Made by a program: the position numbers and the translations under genes | Source of the DNA: JANQQJ01 sp046290575 | GTDB taxonomy: Bacteria; Pseudomonadota; Alphaproteobacteria; SMXS01 | Reading direction: 5' to 3' | Length of the DNA: 64,000 nt | Assembly: GCA_046290575.1 (NCBI GenBank) | Contig: JBKAGX010000002.1 | Span: 186,001-250,000, forward strand | Notes under the pieces: generated by a model | Databases searched by the model: none | Told to the model about the DNA's origin: nothing | The model's input: only the letters and a program-made list of their open reading frames with translations | In this document: positions 33,024 to 43,130 of the stretch, one piece after another | How positions within the stretch are numbered: the stretch's first letter is position 1 | Layout: each line of letters opens with the position of its first letter

Positions 33024-36000
33024 TCGCGGCCCAGCACCGTATAGAATGCTGGTACCACAAAAAGTGTGAAGACCGTTCCGAAAATCATGCCGCCGACAAT
33101 CACCCAGCCGATGGCCTGGCGGCTTTCGGCACCGGCGCCGGTCGCGATGGCCAAGGGCACCGCACCCAGCACCATGGCCCCGGTCGTCATCAGGATCGGC
33201 CGCAGCCGCATTGCTGACGCCTCGATCACCGCGCTGAGCCGGTTCTGGCCGTCCTGCTGGAGGCGATTGGCGAATTCAACGATCAGGATGCCGTGTTTGG
33301 ATATCAGCCCGATCAACGCCACGAGCCCGATCTGACTGTAAACGTTGAGTGATCCGCCGGTGAGCTGCATCGTTCCCAATGCGCCTGCCATGGCCAGCGG
33401 CACGCTGAGCATGATGATCAGCGGATCGACAAAGCTCTCGAACTGCGCGGCCAAAAACAGATAGATGAACCCCAGTGCCAGCAGGAAGGTCAGGATCATG
33501 GTCTCTGTCGATCTCAGCAGTTCGCGCACATTGCCTTTGTAGTCGATTTGAATGTCCTCGCCTGCCACGTCCCGGACGGTCTGTTCGATAAAAGCGACGC
33601 CTTCACCGACGCTGTAGGCGGTGTTCATATTGGCGGAGATCGTCGCCGCCCGCAGCTTGTTGAAGTGGTTGAGCTCCCGCGGCGTTACCGTCTCTGACAC
33701 ATCCACCAGATTGGACAGCTGGATCATCTGCCCCTGATCGTTGCGCACATAGATGGACCGGAGGTGGTCGGGGTTGCGCCGATCAAAGTCCTCGATCTTC
33801 AGCACGACGTCATATTGTTTGCTGCCGCGCTTGAAGCGGGTGACCTGGCGGCTGCCCAGCATCGTCTCCAGCGTCCGGCCAACCTCGTCGACGCGCACCC
33901 CAAGCGCGGCCGCCTTGTTGCGATTGATCGAGACTTTTAACTCAGGCTTGTTCAGCCGCAGATCCGTATTGAGCGAGGCGAACATCGGGTTGCCGGTCAG
34001 CCGGGTCATTACCTCGGTGATAATGGCATTCAACTCCTCATAGGAGTCATTGGTCTGGATCGCCATTTCGATGCTGGACTGCATCGGCGATTGGCCGAAC
34101 GATCCCGGATTGATCGGGAAAGCCAGAATGCCCGGCACGTTCATCATCTTTGGCGCCAGTTCCGCTTGAATGTCGAACGAGCTACGGTCGCGCTCTTCCC
34201 AGGGCAGCAGCGTAATCCAGGTGAAGGACTGGTTGATCGTCGGGCGACCGACGGCCGAGTAGAACTTGTCCTTGATACCGTCCGTTTCGCGCAAGATATC
34301 TTCGATCTCCGCAACATTGCGTTCCATATATTCCGGCGTTGCGCCTTCCGGTCCCACGCCGTAGCCGACGAGATAACCCCGGTCCTCTTTCGGAGAAAGT
34401 TCTGTGGGCAGGCCAGTGAACAGGAACGCAGCCAGACCGAGGACCGAAAAGGCAAAGCCCATGATCGCAAAGCGCCAGGCGAGCGCACGTGTCAGCGCCG
34501 CCTTATAGCCGTTGGTCAGGCGGCTGAGCGCAGAGTTGATCCGGCTGGCCAGGGAGCCTTCGCTGCGGTCCTTGCGGCTGAGCATCTTCGAGCACATCAT
34601 CGGCGTCAGCGACAGGGCAATGAAGCCGGAGATCAGCACCGCCCCGGCCAGTGTGAGCGCAAACTCCGTGAACAATTTGCCGGTCCGGCCCGGTGAAAAG
34701 GCAACGGGTGCAAAGACTGCAACCAGGGTCAGCGTCATGGCGATAACGGCGAATCCGATCTCTTTGCTGCCGTCGAGTGCAGCCTGCATGCGGGATTTGT
34801 TCATCTCGATGTGTCGGTAGATGTTTTCCAGCATGACGATGGCATCATCCACGACCAGACCGACTGCCACGACCATGGCCAGCAGGGTCAATGCATTGAT
34901 GCTGAAGCCGAACATGTAGATGAGGAAGAACGCGCCGATCAGCGAGATGGGAATCGTAACCAGCGGAATGAGTGTGGCCCGCCATGATCCCAGGAACAGG
35001 AAGATCACCAGAAGCACCAACAGGAAAGCTTCCGCGACGGTCACGAAGACCGCATTGACCGAGGCCTCGATATAGACCGAGTCATCCACGTCGATCTCGC
35101 CTTCGATGCCTTCGGGCAGGCTGGCAATCAGGCTGGGCCAGATGGCGTGGAAACCGTCTGCGACTTCGAGCGGGTTGGCCTTGGATTGCTTGACGATACC
35201 CAGTGCTGTGGCAGGGCGTCCGGCGAAGCGCGCGATCTCTCGGTTTTCCTCGGCGCCCAGTTCAACGCGCGCGACATCCTTGATCCGAACAAGATAGCCA
35301 TCTGCATTCCGCAGAACGATGCTCTCGAACTCTTCTGGTGTCCTCAGGTCGGTCTCGCTGAGAACCGTAAATTCTCGGGAATCGCTCTCGACGCGCCCGG
35401 CAGGAATTTCCACATTCTGTTGCCGCAGCGCCTCTTCAACATCAGCGGGCGTTACGCCAAAAGCCGCCAGCCGTTCCCGGTCCAGCCAGATGCGCATGGC
35501 ATATTTGCGTGGGGCCCAGAACCACGCTTTGGCGACGCCGGGGAGCGTCTGCACCCGGTCCTTAACCAACCTGTCGACAATCTCGGTGACTTCGGTCTGC
35601 GAATACTTGTCGCTGAAGAACACCGCCCAGATCATCGCATGGGCATCGGCCTCGGCTTTGGCGACCACCGGCTCGTCGACATCGTCGGGCAGCAGATCAC
35701 GCGCGCGGGCGACGCGGTCGCGTACATCGGCGGCGGCGCCGTCCTCGTCGCGTTCCAGATTGAACCGCACCGTAATCCAGCTTGCCTCGGCCCGGCTGAC
35801 AGAGCTGATGTAGTCGATCCCTTCAATGCCTGCCAGTTCCTCTTCCAGCGGGATCGTCACCTGGGATTCGATCACCTTGGCGCTGGCGCCGGGATAGCGG
35901 GTTTCGACACTGACAACGGGTACGTCGATATCGGGGTATTCACGCACTTCCAACTGATCATAGGCGATCACGCCCAGCAGCAGCACGACCAGGTTCATCA

Positions 36001-36046
36001 CGGTCGCAAAAACGGGCTTCTTGATGCTGAAGGACGACAGGATCAT
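32948..36046 (-). CDS. RND-family efflux permease (HAE1 type)
   Basis: 1032 aa, full length for the family. First membrane helix at the N-terminus (FATVMNLVVLLLGVIAYDQL), two large periplasmic loops, and 12 membrane segments. Proton-relay acidic residues occur in VVAVGLVVDDAIVMLENIYRH (Asp pair of TM4), and GILIVEFANRLQQ lies in TM11. It pumps hydrophobic compounds using the proton gradient as part of a tripartite pump. The adaptor gene overlaps its start by ATGA. No outer-membrane channel gene is adjacent. Confidence 0.95.
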   Translation of the reverse strand: MILSSFSIKKPVFATVMNLVVLLLGVIAYDQLEVREYPDIDVPVVSVETRYPGASAKVIESQVTIPLEEELAGIEGIDYISSVSRAEASWITVRFNLERDEDGAAADVRDRVARARDLLPDDVDEPVVAKAEADAHAMIWAVFFSDKYSQTEVTEIVDRLVKDRVQTLPGVAKAWFWAPRKYAMRIWLDRERLAAFGVTPADVEEALRQQNVEIPAGRVESDSREFTVLSETDLRTPEEFESIVLRNADGYLVRIKDVARVELGAEENREIARFAGRPATALGIVKQSKANPLEVADGFHAIWPSLIASLPEGIEGEIDVDDSVYIEASVNAVFVTVAEAFLLVLLVIFLFLGSWRATLIPLVTIPISLIGAFFLIYMFGFSINALTLLAMVVAVGLVVDDAIVMLENIYRHIEMNKSRMQAALDGSKEIGFAVIAMTLTLVAVFAPVAFSPGRTGKLFTEFALTLAGAVLISGFIALSLTPMMCSKMLSRKDRSEGSLASRINSALSRLTNGYKAALTRALAWRFAIMGFAFSVLGLAAFLFTGLPTELSPKEDRGYLVGYGVGPEGATPEYMERNVAEIEDILRETDGIKDKFYSAVGRPTINQSFTWITLLPWEERDRSSFDIQAELAPKMMNVPGILAFPINPGSFGQSPMQSSIEMAIQTNDSYEELNAIITEVMTRLTGNPMFASLNTDLRLNKPELKVSINRNKAAALGVRVDEVGRTLETMLGSRQVTRFKRGSKQYDVVLKIEDFDRRNPDHLRSIYVRNDQGQMIQLSNLVDVSETVTPRELNHFNKLRAATISANMNTAYSVGEGVAFIEQTVRDVAGEDIQIDYKGNVRELLRSTETMILTFLLALGFIYLFLAAQFESFVDPLIIMLSVPLAMAGALGTMQLTGGSLNVYSQIGLVALIGLISKHGILIVEFANRLQQDGQNRLSAVIEASAMRLRPILMTTGAMVLGAVPLAIATGAGAESRQAIGWVIVGGMIFGTVFTLFVVPAFYTVLGRDYGAGEPSGDKESSREATGAPSPAE

Positions 36047-37119
36047 GACGCGCCGTCCAGCGGATTGCGGATGGTGACCGCAAAACCGTCGCGCAGCTTG
36101 AGGTGGCCCGATGTCACAACCACATCTTCGGCGCTGACGCCGTGGACGATCTCGACTTCGCCCGCCCGGCGCATGCCGATCTCTATGGGAGTCTGGGCGG
36201 CTTTTCCGTCGACCACACGAAACAGAAAGTGCTCTGCCCCACTGGGGATAACTGCCTGCTCCGGCACCAGGACCGCGCCTGGCTTGGGGGGCAGAATCAG
36301 CGATGTTCGGGCGAAAAGTCCCGGTCGCAAAATGCGGTCAGGGTTTCCCGCGCGCGCCAGAACGGCGAGGCTGCGGCCGTTGATGTCGACCTGCGGGTCG
36401 ATGGCATAAATCTCGGCGTTGAACTGGCGGCCGGGCAGGGCATCCAATTCAAAACTGACCTGCTGGCCGGGGCTTACATCCGCGAGATAGACCTCTGGAA
36501 TCCGAAAGGCGAGTTTGATCGGATTAACGACATCAAGCGCGACCAGACGGTCACCGGGCTGCACATAATCACCGACCCCGACATCGCGGAGGCCCATGAC
36601 ACCGTCATGTGGCGCCTGAATTCTGGTTTTTTCCAACCGTGCGCGGGCGAGGGCGACGCTGGCCTCGTCCATGCGCAACTTTGCCAGGGCTTCGTCCAGC
36701 GAGCGTTCGGAGACAGCGCCACGGCCGACAAGTTCCTGCGCCCGTTCATGGTTGGTCCGGCTCAGGGTCAAGCTGGCTTCGGCCTGTGCGAGTTCGGCTT
36801 CATAGATTGAACCGTCCAGAGCGACCAGCAGCTGTCCGGCTTCGACAGGCTGGCCTTCCTTGAACCCGATGGTGGTGACCCGACCGGCCAACTCTGGCCG
36901 CAGTACGATCGATTCCTCGGACCGCAATGTGCCGATGGTGGTGATGGTTGGCTGCAGCGCATCGACTCTGACGCGCGCGGCTTCTACGACGACGGTTGGA
37001 GGGGCAGGAGCGCTTATGGCCGATCCGTCTTGTCCATCGTCCGACGCCAGCCAATAGGTGCCCCAGGCCATGACGGCCAAGGCGGTCCCTGCCAGGGCAT
37101 ATGTTGTCGCTTTTCGCAT
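36043..37119 (-). CDS. RND efflux periplasmic adaptor (membrane fusion protein)
   Basis: 358 aa. One N-terminal membrane anchor (YALAGTALAVMAWGTYWLA), barrel-sandwich halves (LAGRVTTIGFKEGQPVEAGQ and RIQAPHDGVMGLRDVGVGDY), a short coiled-coil hairpin (EAELAQAEASLTLSRTNHER) and a beta-barrel domain. It links the permease to an outer-membrane channel. First gene of a two-gene operon, coupled to the permease by ATGA. Confidence 0.94.
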   Translation of the reverse strand: MRKATTYALAGTALAVMAWGTYWLASDDGQDGSAISAPAPPTVVVEAARVRVDALQPTITTIGTLRSEESIVLRPELAGRVTTIGFKEGQPVEAGQLLVALDGSIYEAELAQAEASLTLSRTNHERAQELVGRGAVSERSLDEALAKLRMDEASVALARARLEKTRIQAPHDGVMGLRDVGVGDYVQPGDRLVALDVVNPIKLAFRIPEVYLADVSPGQQVSFELDALPGRQFNAEIYAIDPQVDINGRSLAVLARAGNPDRILRPGLFARTSLILPPKPGAVLVPEQAVIPSGAEHFLFRVVDGKAAQTPIEIGMRRAGEVEIVHGVSAEDVVVTSGHLKLRDGFAVTIRNPLDGAS

Positions 37120-37223
37120 GGTGTCTCAAAATTCGGCGTTCACTGGTGAAATCGGGCCAGCGCGGGTTCAGCCAGTCTAAAATCAGCACGTGTGCAGGTT
37201 TATAGTCTAAGGACGAGCCCGTC

Positions 37224-37252
37224 ACAAAAAGAAAGGGGGGCCGAAGCCCCCC
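37224..37252 (-). terminator. Rho-independent terminator of the first TonB receptor gene
   Basis: On the minus strand GGGGGGC-TTCG-GCCCCCC is followed by TTTCTTTTTG. This is a 7-bp GC stem with a stable UUCG loop and a U tract, 24 bp after the stop codon at 37276. Confidence 0.93.
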
Positions 37253-37275
37253 GATCTCGTCTCCCCGACTTTGGC

Positions 37276-40056
37276 TTAAAGGTCGAAGCTGATTTCCACG
37301 CCCCAGTGACGCCGCACATTCGGCACCCGGAACTCGAACAGGCCGCCGACATTGGTCACCGCCTGTTTGTGGATCTCATTGGTGATGTTCTTGACGAAGA
37401 AGTCGATCCGGTACCGGTCTTCCACGTCGCGCCACGTGATATTGGCGTTGAAGATGTGTGACGATTTCCGGAAGTGGTCCAGGAAGTCGCCATTGTATTG
37501 GGTCACACCGTCAAGCTCACTCGCATTGGAAACCGAGATCAGCACCTTCGAGTTGTAGTTCCAGTCTGCCCCAAAGGTAATGGACCCTGAATTGCCGACC
37601 GGGAACTCGTAATAGAAGCCGGCGTTGAGCGTCCATTTCGGCGTCCGGGGACCAGGTACCAGGTTGGAGTTGTCCGTCGGCACCAGCCAGCCCAGGAATT
37701 CGCCGATCTCGTTGAAGACAGGCTCCGGGTCTGCGCAGACTTCCTGGAAGTCGAAGGCTGGCGGCGGCGGGTTGTTCGGATCGGTCCCGGAGAAGCCGTC
37801 ACCATCCGTACAGAAGTTTTTCTGTTTTGAATCGATGAAGCCCAGAGAGCCAAAGACCGTCAAGCCTTCGACCGGGATCGCCCGGAAGTCGACTTCGATA
37901 CCCTTATTAGTCACTTCACCGATATTGGCGATAACGGTCTCCTGACCACCAGCGCCTTCAGACGGCCGGATGAAGCCCTGTTGCAGCCCATCCACAATGG
38001 TCCAGAAGCCTGTCAGATTGAACTGCAGACGACGGTCAAACCACTCGGTTTTCAGGCCGACTTCATAATTGTCCGCCCGTTCCGGATCATACGGACCGAC
38101 CGTGGTGGGTGTGGTCGCGCGACCATTAAAACCACCGGACCGGAAACCGCGGCTCCACATGGCATAGGCAAAGGCATCGTCGGTGATCTGGTACGAAACC
38201 TTGATCGTGGGGCTGATATTCGTCCAGCTTGCAGGCTCTGGTGAAATCCGATTGTTACAGGAAAGCAACCCGTCGTCGGGGTTTCCGGTGACGACGGGAA
38301 TACAGCCGCCTTCAACGCCGCCGCTCGCGTCAAAGCCATAGGCCTGCATCACCGGCAGGCGCGGTACAATGGTGCCAGGCGGATTGAACGGTGCCCCCAG
38401 TGCGTTGATCATGAACGGAACATTATTGCAGCCAGCTGCGCTGCGTTCGAAGGGAGCCGTCGGATCCCCGGCACCGACACCGCAATGTTCGAAGTCCTTG
38501 CGCTGATCGGTGTAGCGAATGCCGGCTGTAAAGGTCAGCTGCTCAGTAATGTGATAGTTGGCGTTCAGGAAGATTGCCCAGGCCCGGTCGTTCTGCTGAC
38601 TCCAGCCAGCCTGACTGCTCGTCGCCGGATTATAGAACGGTAGACCGCCCATGGGACTTAACAGGTTTGGCTCGAACAGCACACCGTATGACTGCTGTCG
38701 CATCACATAGTCAGATTCAAAGTAGTAGGCGCCAACGACGAAGTCGAAGGTCTCTGACAGGTCAGACGCGAACCGGAGTTCATGGGTTGTCTGATAATGT
38801 TCCTGGTCGCGTTGCCCGGCGAAGATATCGAGTGTGGTGGTCTCGATCTGGAAGCGGATGCTTTCTGAGACCTCCCGATAATTGCCGACATAGGTGATCG
38901 TGCCGACGTCGGGAATGTCATAATCGACACGGCCCGTGATGCCCCAGATGTCGTTGTTTGCAAAATCGCCGCGCTCCTCGGTGTTTCGGAACGTGTAGGC
39001 CTGTTCGGCACTCAAGTCACGAATAGGCACACCGCACTGTGCAGCAGCGGCTGCTTCGGCTTCCTCATAGGTTTGACCCAAAATAAGGCCGCTATAAAGT
39101 GCCTGGAAGATCACAGCCAGATCGTTTACGCCGGTTGGCGGTGGCGCTTCTGGAAAAATCCCAAACAGCGCCGAGCCGGGTTCTGTCCGGCAGTAATTGT
39201 GTGACTGTCCCGGATAGGTGTCGTCTCGGATCCGCGCATATTCACCCCGAATGACAATGTCCAGATTGTCGTTGGGTTGAAAACGGATTGACGGCAGGAT
39301 TGTCAGGCGTTCGTGTCCGCCGCGTTTTTCGCCGTTGAGGGAGTTGCGCCAATATCCGTCAAAGTTGGTCGACTTGAAAGCCAATCGGCCTGCGACCTTG
39401 CCTTCGGCGATCGGTACGTTGACGACGCCCTTGACGTCCAGCCTGCCAAAATCGCCCGCGAGGACGGAGCCGCTGACCCCGAACTCATCCAGGTCGGGTG
39501 CGTTGTGCTCAATGGTCACGACACCAGCGGTGCTGTTATGGCCAAATTCCGTGCCCTGCGGGCCACGCAAAACCTGGACCGTGCTGATATCCAGAAAGTC
39601 AGACAGCGCTGTGGAAACCCGCGCCTGGTAGATGCCATCGACCAGGACAGCAACAACAGGATCAGCGGCAGATTCAATGTCCGCCGTGCCGAGACCGCGG
39701 ATATAGAACGATGCGGAGTTCTGGAAGATGCCCACCGGCTCCAGTGACACGTTCGGCGCCAAAGCAGAAATATCGCGCAAATCCTGCGCAAAGGTTCTTT
39801 TCAAGGCTTCACCGCTGACCGCCGTCGCTGCAAACGCAGCCGACTGCAGATCCTTTGCACCGCCTTTGGTTTCAACGATGATCGTTTCGAGCTGCACGGC
39901 CCCAGAGCGCTCGATCTCTTCTTCATCGATGACTGTAACCGGAGTGGGCGTATCACCCTGTGCTAACGCTGCGCTGCCTGTCAGGGCCACGCCCGATACC
40001 GCCAACGCCGCAGCCGATAGCTTCAGCCGCGACACAAGTGTCGAGTGGTCGTCCAT
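37276..40056 (-). CDS. TonB-dependent outer-membrane receptor (tandem paralogue A)
   Basis: 926 aa from ATG at 40056 (GGGGAGA upstream). Signal peptide ending near LTGSAALAQG, plug domain (about 60-200: SFYIRGLGTADIESAADPVV, VLVDGIYQARVSTALSDFLD, VQVLRGPQGTEFGHNSTAGV) and a 22-strand-type barrel ending in an aromatic C-terminus (HWGVEISFDL). It imports an unknown ligand with TonB energy. The plug motif GPQGTEFGHNSTAG departs from the usual GPQGTLFGRNAxGG kept in its neighbour. It is transcribed alone between two strong terminators. Confidence 0.93.
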   Translation of the reverse strand: MDDHSTLVSRLKLSAAALAVSGVALTGSAALAQGDTPTPVTVIDEEEIERSGAVQLETIIVETKGGAKDLQSAAFAATAVSGEALKRTFAQDLRDISALAPNVSLEPVGIFQNSASFYIRGLGTADIESAADPVVAVLVDGIYQARVSTALSDFLDISTVQVLRGPQGTEFGHNSTAGVVTIEHNAPDLDEFGVSGSVLAGDFGRLDVKGVVNVPIAEGKVAGRLAFKSTNFDGYWRNSLNGEKRGGHERLTILPSIRFQPNDNLDIVIRGEYARIRDDTYPGQSHNYCRTEPGSALFGIFPEAPPPTGVNDLAVIFQALYSGLILGQTYEEAEAAAAAQCGVPIRDLSAEQAYTFRNTEERGDFANNDIWGITGRVDYDIPDVGTITYVGNYREVSESIRFQIETTTLDIFAGQRDQEHYQTTHELRFASDLSETFDFVVGAYYFESDYVMRQQSYGVLFEPNLLSPMGGLPFYNPATSSQAGWSQQNDRAWAIFLNANYHITEQLTFTAGIRYTDQRKDFEHCGVGAGDPTAPFERSAAGCNNVPFMINALGAPFNPPGTIVPRLPVMQAYGFDASGGVEGGCIPVVTGNPDDGLLSCNNRISPEPASWTNISPTIKVSYQITDDAFAYAMWSRGFRSGGFNGRATTPTTVGPYDPERADNYEVGLKTEWFDRRLQFNLTGFWTIVDGLQQGFIRPSEGAGGQETVIANIGEVTNKGIEVDFRAIPVEGLTVFGSLGFIDSKQKNFCTDGDGFSGTDPNNPPPPAFDFQEVCADPEPVFNEIGEFLGWLVPTDNSNLVPGPRTPKWTLNAGFYYEFPVGNSGSITFGADWNYNSKVLISVSNASELDGVTQYNGDFLDHFRKSSHIFNANITWRDVEDRYRIDFFVKNITNEIHKQAVTNVGGLFEFRVPNVRRHWGVEISFDL

Positions 40057-40204
40057 TATAGTCTCCCCAATATGTTCCGCGCCAACCCGTTGGATGGCCC
40101 GGTCGTCCCCAAGCGCTCTCACAGTCCGGAGTTTTTCCCCTGTTTACTGCGTAAGCGAGTTCAAACGATAAGCGATAAAACTACCCGTTGGAAATGCCTA
40201 ATTT

Positions 40205-40225
40205 TTAGTCAGTTTTACTGACCAA
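40205..40225. promoter_or_regulatory. Dyad operator upstream of TonB receptor A, TetR-like
   Basis: Arms TTAGTCAGT and ACTGACCAA flank a TTT centre, with one mismatch in nine pairs; they sit inside a wider inverted repeat (CCTAATT at 40197 and AATTAGG at 40224). It lies about 150 bp before the receptor start and after the terminator of the upstream gene. GTCAGT..ACTGAC arms are common in TetR-family operators. No regulator gene is adjacent. Confidence 0.45.
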
Positions 40226-40240
40226 TTAGGTGCGGCGCAC

Positions 40241-40268
40241 AAAAAAACGGGGGGCCACTGGCCCCCCG
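40241..40268 (-). terminator. Rho-independent terminator of the second TonB receptor gene
   Basis: On the minus strand a 9-bp stem CGGGGGGCC/GGCCCCCCG with a 3-nt loop is followed by seven T residues, 29 bp after the stop codon at 40297. Confidence 0.95.
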
Positions 40269-40296
40269 CAAGGTTCGTTTCGTTGTCGATCAGGTC

Positions 40297-42837
40297 TTAG
40301 AGATCAAACGAAATTTCGACGCCCCAATGACGCGGATTGTTCCGCTGGGCGAAGTTGAAAAGCCCGGCGACATAGGTGCCGGTGTTGATATAGGTCTCAC
40401 CGGTGACGTTCTTCCAGAAGAAAGAAACTGCATAGCGACCCTCGATATCCTGCCAAGTGGTCTGCAGGTTCAGCGTATGGGCGCTGGCCCGGATCGCAGT
40501 TGCTTCGACACCATCATAGTTAACGACGCCATCTACGGTACCCGGCGGGAAACCTGCGGAAACCAAAGACAGGGAGCTGCGATACAGCCAGTCTGCCGAC
40601 AATGTCAGATATCCAGAATTCCCGACAGGAAACTCGTAAGAGATATTCAGGTTTGTGGTCCATTCCGGCGCTTGTAGAATTGGCAGGCCGGCATTGCTGA
40701 AGGGCTCCAGGAAGTTCCCAGGAGTCACTTCTACAACATCACCGCAGACGTCACGGCCGGGAAGGGCAGGAACGCCCGGACCATTCAGGTCGGCACACCA
40801 CTCCAGCGTATCGGCATCAAGATAGCCGATCGAGCCCCGAATGGTCAGACCATCGGCGGGAATCGCGGTCATCTCCAACTCGACACCGCGTGAACGGGCG
40901 TTGGCCGCATTTTCCGTTACCGTTTCCTGGCCGCCGCCGCCTCCAGAAGCCGGACGGATGATGGTCCGCTGCAGGTCGCTGAACTCGGTCCAGAACAGGG
41001 TCAGGTTCAACCGAAGCCGATTGTCGAGGCCGTCCCACTTCACGCCGACCTCGTAGCTGTCCGCGCGTTCTTCATCGAACGGACCTGCGGTTGCCGGGAA
41101 GTTGCCACGGCCGTTAAAGCCGCCGGAGCGGTAACCGCGTGCCCAACTGGCATATAGGAACGTGTTATCGTTCATCTCGAAGTTGATGCCAACTTTCGGG
41201 CTGACATTGGACCAGTTATTGGTGCCCGGGTTCTGACCAGGGCCATCGCCAATATCTGTATCGCTGTTAAAGGTCAGAGCAGGGCTGTCGAAGCATGTAC
41301 GGTTGGCACGATCACCAAAGCCGACGCCGCAATGCAGGAAGTCCTTCCCTTCTTCAGTGTAGCGGATGCCGGTGACCAGGGTCACACGGTCGAACACGTT
41401 CCAGTTAGCCTGACCAAAGACCGACCACTGATCGTGTGACTGTTCACTGCGGCCAAAGATTCCACCACCTGTGCCGCCGCCGAAGCCGACGATGGCACCC
41501 TGGGTATCCTGCTCCAGAACATATTTCTGCTCGAAGTAGTAGAAGCCCACCACGAAATCGACGAAATCAGAGAAGTCTGATGCAAACCGTAACTCATGGC
41601 TCGTCTGCCAGTGCCATTGCTGGCGACGGGTCGAGAACAGATCGAACGGCGTAGTGTCGAAGTCATTGTGCACGTCTTCGTAGACGTCACGGTAGTTACC
41701 GATATAGGTGATCGTACCGACGTCGACGATGTCATAGTTGATTTCGCCGGTGATGCCGTAAATGTCGAAGTTGGAGCCGAAGCCATTCACATAGTCATGA
41801 TTGACAACGTAGTCCCGCTTCCGATCCGGCTTGCCATCACCATTGGTATCAACGCGGTCGGTTCCGACGCCAAAGGCGCAGAGTTCGCGAGCGCCTTCAG
41901 CACCACCCAGAAGGCTGGCAAGGTTGATAACCGCATCATTGCCGCTCGGATCGATCATATCGACCGGGTCCGTACGGCAGGCATTGTGAGGCGTCGTGGG
42001 GTAAGAGTCATCTCGGATTCGAGCAAACTCACCACGGATCACAACGTCCAGATTATCATTCTGGAAGCGGATGCTGGGCAGGATGGTTAGCCGATCATGG
42101 CCGCCGGTCTTCGTATCGTCGAAGACATTGTAGTAGTAGCCGTCCAGGTTAGTGGACTTGAAGGCCATCCGGAACGCTGCTGTCCCTTCGACAAGGGGAA
42201 CGTTGACCGTTCCCTTTACGTCCAGGCGACCATACTGGCCGGCTGTCACCGCGCCTTTGATATTGAATTCGTTGACGTCAGGCGCGTTGTGCCGCAGCAG
42301 AACGGCGCCGCCGATGGCGTTACGACCGAACAGCGTGCCCTGTGGGCCACGCAGAATTTCGACAGCTTCGACATCTAGAAAATCGGTCAGGCCGGTCGAT
42401 GTCCGCGCCATGTAGACGCCGTCGACCAGCACCGCGATGCCCGGATCGGCAGCCGATTCAATGTCGGAGGACCCCGCACCGCGAATGAAGAAGGCGGTTG
42501 CGTTCTGGAACGACCCAACGGGCTGCAGAATGACGTTCGGCGCGGCCGAGGTCAGGTCGCGCAGATCCTGCGCAAAGGCCTGTTGCAGCTGCTCACCGCT
42601 CACAACCGTCTGCGAAATCGGCGTCGTTTGCACGTCGCCTTCGGTCTTCTGGGCCTGAGTGGTAATGGTTTCGATACCGGTAACCGGCGTGCGGCGGATA
42701 TCTTCCGCATTGACTTCGCTCACAGCGGTTGGCGCATCTTGCGCAAACGCCATGCTGGCCGAAAGCGCAATGCCAGAGACCGCAAGCGCGGCAGCTGGCT
42801 TCCTGAGTGCATCAAGAATTGAGGTTGAAGTGTCCAT
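40297..42837 (-). CDS. TonB-dependent outer-membrane receptor (tandem paralogue B)
   Basis: 846 aa. Signal peptide (AALAVSGIALSASMAFAQ), plug with FFIRGAGSSDIESAADPGIA, VLVDGVYMARTSTGLTDFLD and the canonical GPQGTLFGRNAIGGAV, then a barrel ending WGVEISFDL as in paralogue A. The two share long identical stretches (IRGEFARIRDDSYPTTPHN against IRGEYARIRDDTYPGQSHN), so they come from a duplication. It has its own terminator, hence a separate transcript. Ligand unknown; the FecA-type regulator that would suggest siderophores is absent. Confidence 0.94.
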   Translation of the reverse strand: MDTSTSILDALRKPAAALAVSGIALSASMAFAQDAPTAVSEVNAEDIRRTPVTGIETITTQAQKTEGDVQTTPISQTVVSGEQLQQAFAQDLRDLTSAAPNVILQPVGSFQNATAFFIRGAGSSDIESAADPGIAVLVDGVYMARTSTGLTDFLDVEAVEILRGPQGTLFGRNAIGGAVLLRHNAPDVNEFNIKGAVTAGQYGRLDVKGTVNVPLVEGTAAFRMAFKSTNLDGYYYNVFDDTKTGGHDRLTILPSIRFQNDNLDVVIRGEFARIRDDSYPTTPHNACRTDPVDMIDPSGNDAVINLASLLGGAEGARELCAFGVGTDRVDTNGDGKPDRKRDYVVNHDYVNGFGSNFDIYGITGEINYDIVDVGTITYIGNYRDVYEDVHNDFDTTPFDLFSTRRQQWHWQTSHELRFASDFSDFVDFVVGFYYFEQKYVLEQDTQGAIVGFGGGTGGGIFGRSEQSHDQWSVFGQANWNVFDRVTLVTGIRYTEEGKDFLHCGVGFGDRANRTCFDSPALTFNSDTDIGDGPGQNPGTNNWSNVSPKVGINFEMNDNTFLYASWARGYRSGGFNGRGNFPATAGPFDEERADSYEVGVKWDGLDNRLRLNLTLFWTEFSDLQRTIIRPASGGGGGQETVTENAANARSRGVELEMTAIPADGLTIRGSIGYLDADTLEWCADLNGPGVPALPGRDVCGDVVEVTPGNFLEPFSNAGLPILQAPEWTTNLNISYEFPVGNSGYLTLSADWLYRSSLSLVSAGFPPGTVDGVVNYDGVEATAIRASAHTLNLQTTWQDIEGRYAVSFFWKNVTGETYINTGTYVAGLFNFAQRNNPRHWGVEISFDL

Positions 42838-43130
42838 TGCTCTCCCTCTGGACTAATGGTGCTAACAACGACCGTGGAGGGAAGTGGGCAAACCTATTTG
42901 CTGGTTCTTTCTTTCCCGTTTCCCCCTTGCCGATCAACGCCAGCTTTTTGCAGGGGCGGCTTCGAGATTTACTCAAAGTCGCGCGACTATAAGAATCCTC
43001 ATGAATCGCGTAAAGCGGGATCGCCCCGGCAACCTCACGAAACCGCTAGGTTTCGGCGGTTTCAAGTCGCTTTTCTTCGATGTTGTTGCAGGAATGCTAC
43101 ACTTTAGGGCTGCAGGTCTGTGACTATGCC
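42838..43130. other. 293-bp intergenic region upstream of TonB receptor B
   Basis: Lies between the receptor B start (42837) and the stop of an SDR gene (43131), both minus strand. It holds an 8-bp inverted repeat GAAACCGC (43039-43046) / GCGGTTTC (43056-43063). No T-run follows on the minus strand, so it looks more like an operator or transcript structure than a terminator. No gene is recognised. Confidence 0.4.

Noticed and set aside
35147..36409. Open frame of 420 codons on the plus strand
   Set aside because: It is opposite the RND permease and adaptor genes, which have full family signatures; its sequence shows no motif.
43039..43063. Inverted repeat as a terminator of the SDR gene
   Set aside because: It is about 70 bp past the stop and no T-run follows it on the minus strand.
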